DNA of 64,000 bases from Micromonospora costi (GTDB lineage Bacteria; Actinomycetota; Actinomycetes; Mycobacteriales; Micromonosporaceae): assembly GCF_003626655.1 (NCBI RefSeq), contig NZ_RBAN01000002.1, positions 1,054,001 to 1,118,000 on the forward strand, given 5' to 3'. A program made the position numbers and the translations under genes. The first letter of the stretch is position 1, and the number at the start of each line of letters is the position of its first letter. The notes beneath the pieces are model-generated. The model ran no database searches. It was not told where the DNA came from and was given only the letters and a program-made list of their open reading frames with translations. This document shows positions 1 to 9,084 of the stretch, in pieces.

Positions 1-953
1 GGGCGGTGGTCGGCGCGTTCGCCCTCGTGGTGCTGGCGCGGCAGGACACCGTCGCGGGGGTGGCACTCGCCTGGGTTGCCGCCCAGGTCTGCTTCAACGC
101 GATGCTGGCCAGCCTCACGGCGGCCGTACCGGACCGGGTGCCGGTGGCCCAGCGCGGCGGCGTCTCCGGCTGGGTGGGCATCCCGCAGGCCCTGGGGCTC
201 GTGGTCGGCGCGGTGCTGGTCACCGCCGTGGTGACCGGCAACGCGGCCGGGTACGCGGCCATCGCGCTCGCCGTGCTGCTGCTCGCGCTGCCGTTCGCGC
301 TGCTCACCGAGGACGACCCGCTGCCCCGGGAGCACCGGGCGCCGCTGCGGCTGCGCGCGCTGCTCGCCTCCATGTGGATCAGCCCGCGCCGGCACCCCGA
401 CTTCGCCTGGGCCTGGTTCACCCGGTTCCTGGTCCAGACCGGCAACGCCCTGGGCACCCTCTACCTGCTGTACTTCCTCACCGACGGGGTACGGGTGGCC
501 GACCCCGAGGGCGCGCTGCTGGTGCTGATCCTGCTCTACACGCTCGGCATGATGCTCACCGCCGTGATGGCCGGGCGGCTGTCCGACCGGTCCGGGCGGC
601 GGAAGGTCTTCGTGATCGTCTCCGGGCTGATCATGGCGGTGGCCGCGCTGCTGCTGGCCGTGGCGCCCACCTGGCCGATGTCGGTCGTCGCCGCGTTGCT
701 GCTCGGCGCCGGCTACGGGGTCTACCTCGCGGTGGACGCGGCACTCATCACCCAGGTGCTGCCGGCCGCCACCGACCGGGCCAAGGACCTCGGGGTGATC
801 AACATCGCGAACTCCGCGCCGCAGGTGCTCGGCCCGGCCCTCTCCGCCCCGATCGTGGTCCACCTGGGCGGCTACCCCACCCTGTACGCGGTCACCGCGG
901 CCGTCACGGTGCTCGGCAGCGCGCTCGTACTCAAGATCAGGTCGGTGGCCTGA
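1..953 (+). CDS. MFS transporter, 5' truncated by window edge
   Basis: C-terminal ~317 residues of a major facilitator superfamily permease; the frame is open to base 1, so the true start lies outside. About nine hydrophobic segments are visible. A loop motif [11 protein letters not shown] near residue 195 is the conserved MFS cytoplasmic loop (G-x-L-S-D-R-x-G-R-R). Family members are proton- or solute-driven uptake or efflux carriers in the cytoplasmic membrane. Nothing in the visible part identifies the substrate. The next gene, gltX, starts about 50 bases downstream and is functionally unrelated. Confidence 0.88.
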   Translation, partial: AVVGAFALVVLARQDTVAGVALAWVAAQVCFNAMLASLTAAVPDRVPVAQRGGVSGWVGIPQALGLVVGAVLVTAVVTGNAAGYAAIALAVLLLALPFALLTEDDPLPREHRAPLRLRALLASMWISPRRHPDFAWAWFTRFLVQTGNALGTLYLLYFLTDGVRVADPEGALLVLILLYTLGMMLTAVMAGRLSDRSGRRKVFVIVSGLIMAVAALLLAVAPTWPMSVVAALLLGAGYGVYLAVDAALITQVLPAATDRAKDLGVINIANSAPQVLGPALSAPIVVHLGGYPTLYAVTAAVTVLGSALVLKIRSVA

Positions 954-1002
954 ACCGGCCCCCTGCCGGAATGCGGTGGCGGGCCGCCGTAGGCTGGAGG
1001 AC

Positions 1003-2412
1003 GTGACGGTACGTGTGCGCTTCGCCCCATCCCCGACCGGTATGTTCCACGTCGGCGGCGCCCGGTCGGCGCTGCAGAACTGGATCTACGCCAAGCAGCA
1101 GGGCGGGGTGTTCGTGCTGCGCATCGAGGACACCGACGCGGCGCGCAACAGGCCCGAATGGACCGAGGGCATCCTGTCGGCGCTCGACTGGATCGGCATC
1201 GCCCGGGGCAGCTACGAGGGCCCGTACTTCCAGTCGTCGTACGCCGGGGAGCACCGCGCCGCCGCGCAGCGCCTCTACGAGAGCGGCCGGGCGTACTACT
1301 GCGACTGCACCCGCGAGGACGTGCAGGCGCGCACCGGCTCCCAGTACTCCGGCTACGACGGCTTCTGCCGCGACCGAGGGCTCGGCCCCGGCGAGGGGCG
1401 GGCGCTGCGCTTCCGTACGCCCGACGAGGGCGAGACCGTGGTGGTCGACCTGATCCGCGGCGAGCCGACGTTCGAGAACAAGCTCATCGAGGACTTCGTC
1501 ATCGCCCGCGGCAACGGGTCGCCGGTCTTCCTGCTCGCCAACGTGGTCGACGACATGACCATGGGGATCACCCACGTGATCCGGGCCGAGGAGCACCTGC
1601 CCAACACCCCGAAGCAGCAGCTGCTCTGGGACGCCCTCGGCGTCAAGCCGCCGGTCTGGGCGCATGTGCCGGTGGTCGTGAACGAGAAGCGGCAGAAGCT
1701 GTCCAAGCGGCGGGACAAGGTCGCCCTGGAGGCGTACCGGGACGAGGGCTACCTCGCCGAGGCGATGCGCAACTACCTGATGCTGCTCGGCTGGGCCCCT
1801 TCCGGCGACCGGGAGATCGTGCCCTGGTCGGTCATCGAGGAGGAGTTCCGGCTGGAGGAGGTGAACCCCTCCCCCGCCTTCTTCGACGAGAAGAAGCTGC
1901 GCGCGTTCAACGGCGACTACATCCGGGCGCTCTCCGTCGAGGAGTTCGTGGCCGCGTGCCGGCCCTGGCTCACGGGCACCGACACCATCGCGCCGCCGCC
2001 GTGGCAGCCCGAGGAGTTCGACGCCACGGTGTTCGCGGCCGTGGCGCCGCTGGCGCAGACGCGCATCGCGGTGCTCAGCGAGATCGTGCCGAACGTCGAC
2101 TTCCTCTTCGTGGCCGACCCGCTGATCGACGAGGCGGCCTGGGCCAAGGCCATGAAGGAGGGCTCCGCCGAGCTGCTGGACGCGGCCATCGCCGCCTTCG
2201 ACGCGCTGCCGACCTGGGACGCGGAGTCGATCAAGGCGACCCTGGAGGCGGTGGGCACCGAGCGCGGGCTCAAGCTCGGCAAGGCGCAGGCGCCCGTGCG
2301 GGTCGCCGTCACCGGCCGCACCGTGGGCCTGCCGCTGTTCGAGTCGCTGGAGGTGCTGGGCCGGGAGCGTACGCTCACCCGTTTGCGCGCCGCCCGCGTC
2401 CGCCTGGTCTGA
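1003..2412 (+). CDS. gltX: Glutamyl-tRNA synthetase
   Basis: Charges tRNA-Glu with glutamate in the cytoplasm (class I aminoacyl-tRNA synthetase). The N-terminus carries the glutamate-binding stretch RFAPSPTG followed by HVGG, the family's HIGH signature. The second signature KLSKRRDK (KMSKS equivalent) lies near residue 230. At 469 aa it is normal length for a bacterial GluRS, with a helical anticodon-binding C-terminal half. The GTG at 1003 follows GGAGG at 996-1000 with a very short spacer; GTG 1015 is an alternative with better spacing but would trim the conserved beta strand. In most actinomycetes this enzyme may also make Glu-tRNA-Gln for GatCAB (general knowledge, not shown here). Confidence 0.96.
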   Translation: MTVRVRFAPSPTGMFHVGGARSALQNWIYAKQQGGVFVLRIEDTDAARNRPEWTEGILSALDWIGIARGSYEGPYFQSSYAGEHRAAAQRLYESGRAYYCDCTREDVQARTGSQYSGYDGFCRDRGLGPGEGRALRFRTPDEGETVVVDLIRGEPTFENKLIEDFVIARGNGSPVFLLANVVDDMTMGITHVIRAEEHLPNTPKQQLLWDALGVKPPVWAHVPVVVNEKRQKLSKRRDKVALEAYRDEGYLAEAMRNYLMLLGWAPSGDREIVPWSVIEEEFRLEEVNPSPAFFDEKKLRAFNGDYIRALSVEEFVAACRPWLTGTDTIAPPPWQPEEFDATVFAAVAPLAQTRIAVLSEIVPNVDFLFVADPLIDEAAWAKAMKEGSAELLDAAIAAFDALPTWDAESIKATLEAVGTERGLKLGKAQAPVRVAVTGRTVGLPLFESLEVLGRERTLTRLRAARVRLV

Positions 2413-2436
2413 CGGCCCCGGCCCGGTCCGCCGGGC

Positions 2437-2513
2437 GTGATCGACCGCGTTCTCGCCGGTGTGACGGTGTCGGCTACGCCGGACGCCGCCACACCGGCGA
2501 TCCGGTGTGGAGC
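2437..2513. repeat. GATC-bounded imperfect palindrome between convergent genes
   Basis: Two arms, 2453-2471 and 2482-2500, pair at 17 of 19 positions around a 10-nt loop, and the left arm extends outward to GTGATCGAC at 2437. The right half is about 80 percent identical to the right half of the palindrome at 52536-52614, so this is a dispersed family and not a chance hairpin. It sits between the convergent gltX and copC-like genes and could serve both as bidirectional terminator. Confidence 0.75.
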
Positions 2514-2517
2514 GAGC

Positions 2518-3162
2518 TCAGCGGCGGGCGGAGCGGCGGCGCAGCAGGAAGCCGGCGGCCAGTGCGGCCAGCAGCACGAGGGCGCCGGCCGCCCAGAGCC
2601 AGCCGCTCGTCTCGTCCCGCTCGTCGGCCGCCGGGACGGCCACGGCGCTCGGGCTGGCGGCGTCCGGGCCCGCCGTCTCCGGCGCGGGCCCGCTCGACGG
2701 GCTGGCGGCCGGGCTCGACGCCGTCGGTGCCGCGCCGCCGCTCGGCGACGCCGAGGCCGACGGGTCGGCCGGCGTGCCGGAGGTCAGCGTGAATCGCACC
2801 TCGCCCTTCACCGGGTGCCCGTCGCCGGAGGCGACCTCGTAGCCGATGATGTAGAGCCCCGCCCTGCCCGGCTTGAACGGCACCCGCACCCGGCCGCCGT
2901 CGAAGCTCGGGGCCCCGCCCGCGGCGGCCACGTTGTCCGGCCCGGTGACTGTGATCTTCGTCGTACCCGGGTCCAACCGGGACAGGAAACGCAGCTCGAT
3001 CCGCGCCGGCGCGGTCGCGATCCGGGCGCCGTCGCGCGGATCGCTGCCGGTCAACGAGTTGTGGGCGGCAGCCGGTTTCGCCGGCAACGCCAACGACACA
3101 CCGAGCGCCACGCCGGATACCGCTAGCACGAGGCGTGCCACACGTGCGACCCTGCCCCCCAT
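2518..3162 (-). CDS. CopC-domain copper-binding membrane-anchored protein
   Basis: 214 aa. A signal peptide (residues 1-33) ends in PAAAHNSL, leaving His as the first mature residue, the usual copper(II) ligand of CopC/PcoC proteins. The second conserved ligand motif SGDGHPVKG follows near residue 115, inside an immunoglobulin-like CopC domain (about 34-128). A Pro/Ser/Ala-rich linker of about 50 residues leads to one C-terminal transmembrane helix and RRR stop-transfer residues. It should therefore sit on the outer face of the membrane. Start ATG 3162 has GGAGG five bases upstream. No CopD partner is adjacent; role in copper binding or delivery is inferred from the domain. Confidence 0.88.
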   Translation of the reverse strand: MGGRVARVARLVLAVSGVALGVSLALPAKPAAAHNSLTGSDPRDGARIATAPARIELRFLSRLDPGTTKITVTGPDNVAAAGGAPSFDGGRVRVPFKPGRAGLYIIGYEVASGDGHPVKGEVRFTLTSGTPADPSASASPSGGAAPTASSPAASPSSGPAPETAGPDAASPSAVAVPAADERDETSGWLWAAGALVLLAALAAGFLLRRRSARR

Positions 3163-3382
3163 GAACCCCTCCGTAAAGGTACGATCCGCCCGCTGATCAA
3201 CGGCTGCTCATTGGTCGGGCCGAGATCGCAGATAGTTCCAATTACTGTTCCACGTGCTGCAACCAATCACCATTCTGCGGAGTCTTGAGGTGGGGCGTCC
3301 GGCCGCTCGGGTCCGGTCACCCTCGCCGACCGACGCGGCGGGCGCAGCGAAGCCACCCATCGAACGGGGCGAGGAGGCGGCG

Positions 3383-4036
3383 ATGGTCCGACAGGTGAGA
3401 CGACTGGTCGCCGTACTGGCCACCACGCTGGCGGCGGCACTGTCGGTCGGCTTCGCCGGCGCGGCGCACGCCGCGCCCAAGCCGCCACCGCCGCCGCCCG
3501 GGGTCGACATCTCCGGCACGGGGCTCGCCGAGCCGCTGCGGCTGCGCACCGACACCCAGCCGTCCCTGGTCAACGCCGTGATCGACCAGGTCAACTTCCT
3601 CGGACGCACCGCCACGGCCACCGCGCCGAAGAAGGCCGACCTCGGTCCGAAGTACACCGTCGTGGTGCTGGCCGGGAACACTCCGAAGCAGACGTACGAC
3701 CTCTACCCGAAGGCCGTCGGCGGGCCGCGGGTCTACCGGCCCGCCAAGCAGCCGGACTCGCGCAAGGTCACTGCCGCCTGGTTCCTCGGCCGACTGTCCA
3801 TGTCCGAGACGCTGCGCACCGCCGGCGTCCCGCTGGAACGCGAGTTCGACACGGTGAGCGGCGGCATCGGTGGCGGCGAACGGGTGATCCCGGAAGACTC
3901 GCTCAACCCCGGCCGGGACATCGACGAGGCATTCGGCGAGCTTCAGCGGCTGCTGCTGCTCAACGTGGCCGTGGTCCTGATCATCACCACCGGCCTCGCC
4001 GGGATCGCGCTGCTGATCCGCCGCCGCACCCGCTGA
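3383..4036 (+). CDS. Secreted/membrane-anchored protein of unknown function
   Basis: 217 aa with a typical signal peptide (residues 1-31, cleavage after GAAHAA), an exported region of about 155 residues, and a C-terminal transmembrane helix ending in RRRTR, so it should be anchored facing outward. The ATG at 3383 is preceded by GAGGAGG at 3371-3377 and is preferred to the upstream in-frame start, which would bury the signal sequence. No catalytic motif is recognised. The sequence GGGIGGGERVIPEDSLNPG near residue 160 is a flexible juxtamembrane stretch. Confidence 0.75.
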   Translation: MVRQVRRLVAVLATTLAAALSVGFAGAAHAAPKPPPPPPGVDISGTGLAEPLRLRTDTQPSLVNAVIDQVNFLGRTATATAPKKADLGPKYTVVVLAGNTPKQTYDLYPKAVGGPRVYRPAKQPDSRKVTAAWFLGRLSMSETLRTAGVPLEREFDTVSGGIGGGERVIPEDSLNPGRDIDEAFGELQRLLLLNVAVVLIITTGLAGIALLIRRRTR

Positions 4037-4051
4037 CCCGCCCCGCGCGGG

Positions 4052-4393
4052 TCAGCACCAGCGGCGCGGCGGTCGCTCCCGACGGCTGCCCCGCTGCGGT
4101 GGGCGGACCGGCCCGTGCCGGTGCGCGCCGGCCCAGCCCGGGAGGTCGCTGCGGCACCCCACGTCGCCGACCGGGTCTTCCGGTTCCACCGGCACGACCG
4201 GGTCCCCGGCCCGCTGGCGGGGCACCGCCACGTCGTCCTCGGCCCGCTCGACCGGCCGGGCGCCCGCCGGATCCGCCGGGTACGGCATGCCGCCGACCGG
4301 GCGGCGATGCTTCGCGGACGCCTGCGGGTCGTGCTGAACCGGCCGGCATGGCTCCCCCTGGGCGCAGCCGTGCTCGGCCTCCCCCTGCGCCAT
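4052..4393 (-). CDS. Small hypothetical protein, 113 aa
   Basis: Runs from ATG 4393 with GAGGAG six bases upstream. Third codon positions are more than 90 percent G/C, as in neighbouring genes, while overlapping frames on both strands look like low-complexity Arg/Pro/Gly shadows. The protein is hydrophilic, rich in Pro, Val, Arg and acidic residues, has three Cys in the first 16 residues or so (GCAQGEPC) and one later (VGCRSD), and no membrane segment. No family recognised. It is convergent with the secreted protein ending at 4036 and divergent from the sensor kinase at 4602. Confidence 0.6.
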   Translation of the reverse strand: MAQGEAEHGCAQGEPCRPVQHDPQASAKHRRPVGGMPYPADPAGARPVERAEDDVAVPRQRAGDPVVPVEPEDPVGDVGCRSDLPGWAGAHRHGPVRPPQRGSRRERPPRRWC

Positions 4394-4601
4394 TCCGGTC
4401 TCCTCACGCTCGCGTCGCCCGCCAGCGGTCGCGCTGACGTGCCCTGTCACCGTACTGGCCGGGCCCGACGGGCCGTGCAGGGTGTACCGGGTCGGCGGGA
4501 CGGGCGGACGGTCCGCGTACCTCCTTCGACGGAGGCGGGGCCGGGGCTGGCTCCTCCCGGCGAGGGACGGCGACGAGGCGCCGGTGTGGTGGGATCGGGC
4601 C

Positions 4602-5795
4602 ATGCGACTGCCGCCGTGGCTCGCCTCGGGCACCCGGGGCCGGGACCTCGCCCTGGCCGCCACCGCGCTCGTCGGCGGCCTGGTGCTGTTCGGGCTGGGC
4701 ACCCAGCCGCAACTGTCCTGGCGCTCGACCCTGCCGGACACGCTGTTCCTCCCACCGCTGGTGGCGGCGTGCGTGGCGGTCGGCCTGCGCCGGGTGGCCA
4801 GCCGGGCCAGCCTGGCGCTCGGCACCGCCGCGGTCACGGCCGACCTGCTGCTCGGCGGCTCGCTGGGGACCGTGCTGGTCTACACCCAGGTCCTCTACGA
4901 CGCGTGCGTGTACGGGCCGCCCCGCACCTGGCGGTGGCTCCTGCGGGTCACCGTCGTGCTGAGCGTGCTCGGCGCCGCCCTCGGCGTGCTGCTCCTCGGC
5001 ACCTGGCGCGGTGTCGGCGTCGGTACGCCCGTGGCGCTCGCCGGGTTGGTGCCCGTGCTCACCGGGATCAGCGTCCGGCAGTACCGCGACCAGGCGGCGG
5101 CCGAACGGGCGCGGGCCGAGCAGACCGCCCGCCTCGCCGAGCTGGACCGGCGGCAGGCCGTCGGGGCAGAGCGCTCGCGGATGGCCCGCGAACTGCACGA
5201 CGTGATCGCCAACCACCTGAGCGCCGTCGCCATCCACGCCACGGCCGTGCTCTCCGTGCCCGGACTCGACCGGACGCAGGTCGACGCGGCGCTGCGCGTG
5301 ATCCGCGAGAACAGCGTGCAGGGCCTGGCCGAGATGCGCCAGATGATCGGCGTCCTGCGGGCGCCCACGGATCCGTCCGACGCCGACGACGATCCCGACG
5401 GCCCGGTCCCGGCCCGGCTCGGCGAACTCGACCGGCTGGTCGAGCGGGCGCGGGCCGCCGGGCTCGCGGTGCGGGTGAGCACCAGCGGCGAGCCGGAGGG
5501 CCTGCCGGTCGGTGTGGACCTCGCCGCGTACCGGATCGTCCAGGAGTCGCTGACCAACGCCCTCAAGCACGGCGGCGGGGAGGCCGACCTGGCGATCGCG
5601 TACCGGCCGGCGGAGGTGGTGGTGACCGTCGAGAACCCGCTGCCCGCCCGCCCCGGCGGGGTTCCCGGAGCCGGCGCCGGCCTCATCGGGATGCGGGAAC
5701 GCGCCGTGCTGCTCGACGGCCGGTTCGCCGCCGGCCCGCACGACGGCCGCTGGCGGGTCCGGGCGGCCCTGCCCACCGCCCGGCAGGCCCCGTGA
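4602..5795 (+). CDS. Sensor histidine kinase (HisKA_3 / NarL-partner type)
   Basis: 397 aa. Four or five transmembrane segments occupy roughly residues 15-155, followed by a coiled linker. The dimerisation/phosphoacceptor helix MARELHDVIANHLS has His at about residue 203. The ATPase domain shows VQESLTNALKHGG (N box) and GLIGMRERA (G box). It autophosphorylates and hands the phosphate to the response regulator encoded immediately downstream with a GTGA overlap (5792-5795). ATG 4602 is chosen because the sequence upstream of it is Arg/Gly filler; no strong ribosome site is visible. Signal unknown. Confidence 0.9.
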   Translation: MRLPPWLASGTRGRDLALAATALVGGLVLFGLGTQPQLSWRSTLPDTLFLPPLVAACVAVGLRRVASRASLALGTAAVTADLLLGGSLGTVLVYTQVLYDACVYGPPRTWRWLLRVTVVLSVLGAALGVLLLGTWRGVGVGTPVALAGLVPVLTGISVRQYRDQAAAERARAEQTARLAELDRRQAVGAERSRMARELHDVIANHLSAVAIHATAVLSVPGLDRTQVDAALRVIRENSVQGLAEMRQMIGVLRAPTDPSDADDDPDGPVPARLGELDRLVERARAAGLAVRVSTSGEPEGLPVGVDLAAYRIVQESLTNALKHGGGEADLAIAYRPAEVVVTVENPLPARPGGVPGAGAGLIGMRERAVLLDGRFAAGPHDGRWRVRAALPTARQAP

Positions 5796-6493
5796 GCGGC
5801 CCGGACGCCGGCCCGGCGAGCCCCGGCGGCACGACGATCCGGGTGGTGCTCGCCGACGACCAGCCGGCGGTGCGCGCGGGGCTGCGCCTCATCCTGACCG
5901 CCGCCCCCGACGTCGAGGTGGTCGGTGAGGCCGGCGACGGCGAGGAGGCCGTCCGACTGTGCCGGTCGTCGCGCCCCGACGTCGCCGTGCTCGACGTACG
6001 CATGCCGCGCCTCGACGGGGTCGCGGCCACCCGGGAGATCGTCGGCGACGGGCTGGCCGACGTGCTGGTGCTCACCACGTTCGACCTCGACGAGTACGTC
6101 TTCGGGGCGCTGCGGGCCGGCGCCGCCGGGTTCCTGCTCAAGGACACGGACGCGGCCGGGCTGCTGACGGCGGTGCGCACGGTGGCCCGGGGCGAGGGCT
6201 TCATCGCCCCGGCGGTGACCCGGCGGCTCATCCGGGCGTTCGCGGCCACCACGCCGGCCGCACCGGACCCGTCCCGGACGGCCGTGGACGCGCTCACCCC
6301 GCGGGAGCGGGACGTGCTGGCCTGCCTGGGGCTCGGCCTGTCCAACCAGCAGATCGCCGACCACCTCGCGATGGCGGAGAGCACCACCAAGACCCACGTC
6401 AGCCGGATCCTCGCCAAGCTGGAGCTGCGCAGCCGGGTGCAGGCCGCGATCCTGGCCCAGGAGCTGGGCCTGCCCGCTCCCCCGGCGGCGTGA
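5792..6493 (+). CDS. NarL/FixJ-family response regulator
   Basis: 233 aa. Receiver domain (about 11-130) with acidic pocket LADDQ, phosphoacceptor Asp in VAVLDVRMP and Lys in GFLLKDTD. C-terminal LuxR-type HTH begins at LTPRERDVLACLGLGLSNQQIA, with recognition helix around ESTTKTHVSRILAKL. Translation starts at GTG 5792, overlapping the kinase stop, so the two are coupled. Targets are not evident from the locus; the pair is not next to a transporter, unlike the DesKR-like pair at 46563-48328. Confidence 0.92.
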   Translation: MSGPDAGPASPGGTTIRVVLADDQPAVRAGLRLILTAAPDVEVVGEAGDGEEAVRLCRSSRPDVAVLDVRMPRLDGVAATREIVGDGLADVLVLTTFDLDEYVFGALRAGAAGFLLKDTDAAGLLTAVRTVARGEGFIAPAVTRRLIRAFAATTPAAPDPSRTAVDALTPRERDVLACLGLGLSNQQIADHLAMAESTTKTHVSRILAKLELRSRVQAAILAQELGLPAPPAA

Positions 6494-6576
6494 CCGCGGC
6501 CCTGGATCCCGCCGCCCGGGCCACGCGCGGTGACGGGCCGGGCAGCGCTGGTCAGGCGGTGTGTCAGGCTGTGGGA

Positions 6577-7827
6577 ATGGGGAACGAGCCGGGCGACGGG
6601 GAGCTGAGCGCGACGCTGCGCCGCATCGAGCGGGCGGCGGGTGCCCTCGCCACGGCGAGCGTGGCGCGCATGGACGAGACCCTGCCGTGGTTCCGCGCCC
6701 TCCCGGCCGACCAGCGCTCCTGGGTCATGCTCGTGGCCCAGGCCGGCGCCCGGTCCCTGGTGCAGTGGCTGCGCTCCGGTGGCGGCGGCGCGGACAGCAC
6801 CCAGGAGGTCTCCGACGAGGTCTTCGCGGCCGCACCGCAGGCGCTGGCCCGCTCGATCACCCTCCAGCAGACCGTGGCGCTGATCAAGGTGACGATCGAC
6901 GTGGTCGAGGAGCAGGTGCCCCACCTGGCCGCCGAGGGCGAGGAGCAACGGCTCCGCGACGCCGTGCTGCGCTTCTCCCGGGAGATCGCCTTCGCCGCCG
7001 CCCGGGTGTACGCCCGCGCGGCCGAGTCGCGTGGCGCGTGGGACGCCCGCCTGCAGGCGCTGCTGGTGGACGCGCTGCTGCGCGGGGACTCGCCGGACGT
7101 CCTGGCCAGCCGGGCGGCCGCGCTGGGCTGGGCCGACGCCCCGCCGGTCGCGGTGGCGGTGGGGCGTTCTCCCGGCGGGGAGGTCTCCGCCGTGCTGCAC
7201 ACCGTCTACCGGCAGGCCCGGCGGATCGGCGTCGAGGTGATCGGCGGCGTGCACGGCGACCGGCTGGTCATCGTGCTGGGCGGCGCCGCCGACCCGGTGG
7301 CCGCCACCGGAAAGCTGCTCGGCGCGTTCGGCGACGGGCCGGTGGTGGTCGGACCGGCCGTGCCGAGCCTGGACGGGGCGACCGAGTCGGCCCGTGCCGC
7401 GCTGGCCGGTTTCCGCGCGGCCCCCGCCTGGCCCGGCGCGCCCCGGCCGGTCCCGGCGGCCGACCTGCTGCCGGAGCGGGCGCTGGCCGGCGACGCGGAG
7501 GCCCGCCGGCGGCTGCGACACGACGTGTACGCGGCACTGGTCCGCGCCGGCGGGGAACTGCTGGAGACGCTGGACGCGTTCTTCGCCGCGGGCGGGACCC
7601 TGGAGAGTGCGGCGCGGGCGCTCTTCGTCCACCCGAACACGGTGCGGTACCGGTTGCGCCGGATCGCCGAGGTGACGGGCTTCTCGCCGCTCGCGCCGCG
7701 GGACGCGTTCGCGCTCCAGGTGGCCCTCACCGTCGGCCGGCTCGACCCACTCGCCCCGATGGTCCCGAGCCAGACAATGGCCCCAGCCGTCGCCAAAACG
7801 TCACAGACCGGTGATGATCACCGTTGA
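6577..7827 (+). CDS. fasR: PucR/CdaR-type transcriptional activator, FasR-like
   Basis: 416 aa. A GGDEF-like/central domain precedes a C-terminal PucR HTH (AARALFVHPNTVRYRLRRIAEVTGF, here split as AARALFVHPNTVRYRL then RRIAEVTGF). In Streptomyces the gene at exactly this position, upstream of fabD-fabH-acpP-fabF, is fasR, a PucR-type activator of the fatty-acid operon, so the symbol rests on domain plus synteny. ATG 6577 is taken; GTG 6571 is an alternative two codons upstream. A 19-bp inverted repeat lies just after the stop and before fabD (7830-7848), a plausible binding site. Confidence 0.82.
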   Translation: MGNEPGDGELSATLRRIERAAGALATASVARMDETLPWFRALPADQRSWVMLVAQAGARSLVQWLRSGGGGADSTQEVSDEVFAAAPQALARSITLQQTVALIKVTIDVVEEQVPHLAAEGEEQRLRDAVLRFSREIAFAAARVYARAAESRGAWDARLQALLVDALLRGDSPDVLASRAAALGWADAPPVAVAVGRSPGGEVSAVLHTVYRQARRIGVEVIGGVHGDRLVIVLGGAADPVAATGKLLGAFGDGPVVVGPAVPSLDGATESARAALAGFRAAPAWPGAPRPVPAADLLPERALAGDAEARRRLRHDVYAALVRAGGELLETLDAFFAAGGTLESAARALFVHPNTVRYRLRRIAEVTGFSPLAPRDAFALQVALTVGRLDPLAPMVPSQTMAPAVAKTSQTGDDHR

Positions 7828-7829
7828 TC

Positions 7830-7848
7830 TTTGTAGGATCCCTCCAAA
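7830..7848. promoter_or_regulatory. Candidate FasR operator upstream of fabD
   Basis: Inverted repeat TTTGTAGG-ATC-CCTCCAAA, eight-base arms with one mismatch and a three-base centre, located between the fasR-like stop (7827) and fabD (7915). The position 67 bases ahead of the fabD start and the absence of other structure in the gap make it the best candidate site for the adjacent activator. A second 15-bp palindrome (7809-7823) overlaps the last codons of the activator gene. Confidence 0.5.
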
Positions 7849-7914
7849 GGTCCTAGTGCGGTTTGGTCGGGGTCGGCACAGCGCTACCCACGCGTATCCG
7901 GGAGAGTCATACAC

Positions 7915-9084
7915 GTGCTCGCCGTACTCTCTCCCGGACAGGGTTCCCAGAAGCCCGGTTTCCTGACCCCCTGGCTCGACCTGCCCGGCGCCGAGGCGCG
8001 ACTGCGCTGGTGGTCGGCCCTGGCCGGCGTCGACCTCGTGCACCTGGGCACGGTCGCCGGCGCCGACGAGATCAAGGACACCGCCCGCACCCAGCCGCTG
8101 CTGGTCGCCGCGGCCCTGCTCGCCGCCGAGCAGCTGCCGATGCACGACGTGGCCGTCACCGCCGGGCACAGCGTCGGCGAGCTGGGCGCCACGGCACTGG
8201 CCGGTGTGCTGCCCGCCGAGTCCGCCATCACCCTGGCCGGCGTACGCGGCCGCGAGATGGCCGCCGCCTGCGCGCTGGAGCCGACCGGCATGGCCGCCGT
8301 GCTGGGCGGCGACCCCGACGAGGTGCTCGCCGCCATCGAGGCACACGGGCTGCACCCGGCCAACCGCAACGGCGCCGGCCAGGTCGTGGCCGCCGGTGCG
8401 GTCGACAATCTCGACAAGCTGGCCGCCGAACCGCCCGCACGGGCCCGGATCATCCGGTTGCAGGTGGCCGGCGCGTTCCACACCCCGTACATGGCGCCGG
8501 CCGAGGCCGCGCTCGCCGCGGTGGCCGGCGGGATCACCCCGGCCGACCCGTCCCGGATCCTGCTGTCGAACCTCGACGGCGCGGCCGTGAACCACGGGCG
8601 GGAGATGGTCCAGCGGCTGGTCCGCCAGGTCACCGCCCCGGTCCGCTGGGACCTCTGCATGCGTACGCTGGCCGACCTGGGCGTCACCGGCGTGATCGAG
8701 CTTCCCCCGGCCGGCACCCTGGCCGGCCTGGTCAAGCGGGAGCTCAAGGGCGCCGCCGCCCCGGAGATCGTCACCCTCAACACGCCGGACGACCTGGCCG
8801 CCGCCCGCGACCTCATCGCGCGCCACGGCGTGGCGCCGAGCCACGAGCCGACCATCTCCTTCCGGGTGGTGGTCGCCCCGTCCGCCGGCACCTTCGCGCC
8901 CGCGCAGGACCTCGCCGAGGGCGAGACGGTCCGGGCCGGGCAGGTGGTCGGCCACGTGGCCACCCGGCAGGGGCCGGTCGAGGTGACGGCGCACGACGGC
9001 GGCGTGCTCACCGAATGGCTCGCCCACCACGACGATCCGGTGGCCCCGGGTCAACCGCTCGCCCGCATCGGCGGACAATCGTGA
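7915..9084 (+). CDS. fabD: Malonyl-CoA:ACP transacylase with C-terminal barrel-sandwich-like tail
   Basis: 389 aa. Transfers malonyl from CoA to ACP for fatty-acid synthesis. The acyltransferase domain (1-300) has SPGQGSQ at the N-terminus, the nucleophile Ser86 in GHSVGE, and the catalytic His in GAFHTPYM. Residues 310-389 are extra relative to typical FabD (about 310 aa). They resemble a biotinyl/lipoyl barrel-sandwich fold, with VVVAPSAG, an EGETVRAGQVVG turn and a VAPGQPLARIG ending. However, the turn where biotin/lipoyl Lys would sit reads TRQGPVEV with no Lys. GTG 7915 start. The stop overlaps the following small ORF as GTGA. Confidence 0.92.
   Translation: MLAVLSPGQGSQKPGFLTPWLDLPGAEARLRWWSALAGVDLVHLGTVAGADEIKDTARTQPLLVAAALLAAEQLPMHDVAVTAGHSVGELGATALAGVLPAESAITLAGVRGREMAAACALEPTGMAAVLGGDPDEVLAAIEAHGLHPANRNGAGQVVAAGAVDNLDKLAAEPPARARIIRLQVAGAFHTPYMAPAEAALAAVAGGITPADPSRILLSNLDGAAVNHGREMVQRLVRQVTAPVRWDLCMRTLADLGVTGVIELPPAGTLAGLVKRELKGAAAPEIVTLNTPDDLAAARDLIARHGVAPSHEPTISFRVVVAPSAGTFAPAQDLAEGETVRAGQVVGHVATRQGPVEVTAHDGGVLTEWLAHHDDPVAPGQPLARIGGQS

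Noticed and set aside
2437..2513. Simple Rho-independent terminator explanation for the palindrome
   Set aside because: Termination is possible, but similarity to the 52.5-kb elements requires a repeat-family interpretation.
4115..5791. Long plus-strand open frame running into the response regulator
   Set aside because: It is an Arg/Pro/Ala shadow overlapping the histidine kinase in another frame; the regulator starts at GTG 5792.
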